Assembly: GCA_020846575.1 (NCBI GenBank)
Contig: JADLDQ010000247.1
Coordinates: 1-7,171 of the forward strand
Source of the DNA: Burkholderiales bacterium
GTDB taxonomy: Bacteria > Pseudomonadota > Gammaproteobacteria > Burkholderiales > SG8-39
Reading direction: 5' to 3'
Length of the DNA stretch: 7,171 nt
Made by a program: the position numbers and the translations under genes. Positions 6,513 to 7,171 of this stretch are shown piece by piece (the first letter of the stretch is position 1; the number at the start of each line of letters is the position of its first letter). The notes under the pieces are model-generated. The model was given only the letters and a program-made list of their open reading frames with translations. It was not told where the DNA came from and searched no databases.

Positions 6513-6589
6513 GCGCCCGTAGCTCAGCTGGATAGAGTACCTGGCTTCGAACCAGGGGGTCGGGGGTTCGAGCCCCTCCGGGCGCGCCA
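6513..6589 (+). tRNA. tRNA-Arg (anticodon TCG)
   Basis: The 77-nt gene folds as a full cloverleaf. The acceptor stem GCGCCCG pairs with CGGGCGC, the discriminator is G and the CCA end is encoded at 6587-6589. The D stem is GCTC/GAGT, and the anticodon stem CCTGG/CCAGG encloses the loop CTTCGAA. The five-base variable region is GGGTC, and the T stem GGGGG/CCCTC holds the loop TTCGAGC. The loop reads anticodon TCG, which decodes CGA and so charges arginine. No T-rich terminator follows. The next coding sequence, an IS66 transposase on the opposite strand, ends 14 bp downstream. tRNA-Arg genes are frequent integration sites, but no repeated copy of this 3' end was noticed in the window. Confidence 0.97.
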
Positions 6590-6603
6590 ATCATCACGGA
6601 CCG

Positions 6604-7171
6604 TCACGACTCACCCCCTTCGGCGTATAGCGCGCCGCGGAGAGCCATCTGAACCGCGACCAGGGGATTGTAGCCGCGGTTGGCCATGGTCTGGAGGTAG
6701 CTGGAAATGCGGCAATAGGCCTGGGCGTACTGGCGTTTTCTGAAGCAACCGCAGACTTTCTGCTTGACCTTGCGCGTGCGCAGGTCACGTTCGGCGCGGT
6801 TGTTGGTGAAGGCCACGTACGACTCCCTGGCGAAGAGCAGCACGGCGCTCTGGTGCTGTTTGAGGCGCTCCCACAGGTTGTGGGCGTCGGACTTGGCGAT
6901 TCTGCCGCGCTTGCCGTTTTGCCTGGCGGGGATGGCGGGAAGCTCTGATTGACCTCGGGTGAGGATATGGCGATAGCGCTTTTGCAGGTTCGCGTATTCG
7001 CGGCGGTTGAGTTTCTTGCTCTTGCGCTTGGAGACTCGCGCGCGGCTGTGTTGCAGGAGCCGCTTCATATGGGCTGCCCAGGCATAGCCGTCGGCCTCGA
7101 CGATGAAGGTGAGCTCGCGCAACAGGTGCGCCCCACATAGCCCATGGCCGCAGTGTTCATAGGCGAGATAG
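6604..7171 (-). CDS. IS66-family transposase, C-terminal part (continues beyond the right edge)
   Basis: An open frame enters from the right edge and ends at a TGA at 6604-6606, giving 188 visible residues. Reading from the edge, HGLCGAHLLRELTFIVEADG matches the cysteine/histidine segment after the second catalytic Asp of IS66 transposases. A basic linker (KRKSKKLNRREY) follows, then ESYVAFTNNRAERDLRTRKV, which carries the last catalytic residue Glu of the DDE triad in the family's NNxAER motif. The end KVCGCFRKRQYAQAYCRISSYLQTMANRGYNPLVAVQ is the standard C-terminus. A TTG at 7122 lies inside the gene and is not a start. The 3' end looks intact, whereas the N-terminus and first catalytic residues are outside the window. 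Accessory genes of IS66 elements cannot be assessed. The very short distance to the tRNA leaves little room for a terminal inverted repeat. Confidence 0.93.
   Translation of the reverse strand, partial: YLAYEHCGHGLCGAHLLRELTFIVEADGYAWAAHMKRLLQHSRARVSKRKSKKLNRREYANLQKRYRHILTRGQSELPAIPARQNGKRGRIAKSDAHNLWERLKQHQSAVLLFARESYVAFTNNRAERDLRTRKVKQKVCGCFRKRQYAQAYCRISSYLQTMANRGYNPLVAVQMALRGALYAEGGES
6604..7171. mobile_element. Insertion sequence of the IS66 family, partial
   Basis: The element is defined only by its transposase C-terminus and its abutment on tRNA-Arg. Its left terminus should lie between 6590 and the end of the coding region, but I could not recognise an inverted repeat because the other end is off the window. 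Completeness and activity are therefore unknown. Confidence 0.7.

Noticed and set aside
6361..6597. Minus-strand frame of 78 residues containing GARTPDPLVRSQVLYPAEL
   Set aside because: This is the antisense translation of the tRNA gene, a well-known false protein. The tRNA cloverleaf fully explains it.

Overview
This is a GC-rich stretch, probably from a betaproteobacterium and most likely of the order Burkholderiales. The evidence is two periplasmic substrate-binding proteins of the Bug/TctC type, a family greatly expanded in that order, next to a set of acyl-CoA enzymes. The taxonomic call is an inference from gene content and base composition. No marker gene is present.

Layout, left to right. 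Positions 1-98 hold the 3' end of a plus-strand gene that enters from outside the window, possibly the C-terminus of an ISAzo13-like transposase. Positions 157-6277 hold six genes, all on the minus strand. In transcription order they are an AMP-forming acyl-CoA synthetase (6277-4403), a MaoC N-type (FAS1-like dehydratase) hydratase subunit (4329-3790), a MaoC hydratase subunit with the Asp/His dyad (3767-3327), a crotonase-fold enoyl-CoA hydratase/isomerase (3305-2496), a first Bug-type binding protein (2479-1421) and a second, different one (1137-157). The first five are spaced 16-73 bp apart and look like one operon. The sixth is set off by 283 bp containing an array of 19-bp repeats with internal dyad symmetry and a separate perfect 9-bp inverted repeat just before its ribosome binding site. 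A plus-strand tRNA-Arg(TCG) gene with an extended -10 promoter lies at 6513-6589. From 6604 to the right edge is the C-terminal part of an IS66-family transposase on the minus strand, whose stop codon is only 14 bp from the tRNA.

How the genes may work together (inference): a carboxylic acid is captured in the periplasm by the Bug proteins, taken up by a transporter not encoded here, and activated to its CoA thioester. It is then processed by a two-subunit MaoC hydratase and a crotonase. No acyl-CoA dehydrogenase, thiolase, CoA-transferase, membrane transporter or regulator is present, so the substrate cannot be named and the pathway is incomplete within this window.

The main points for a second look are the 19-bp repeat array upstream of the distal Bug gene, the crotonase that appears to lack both classical catalytic glutamates, and the very tight tRNA/IS66 junction.
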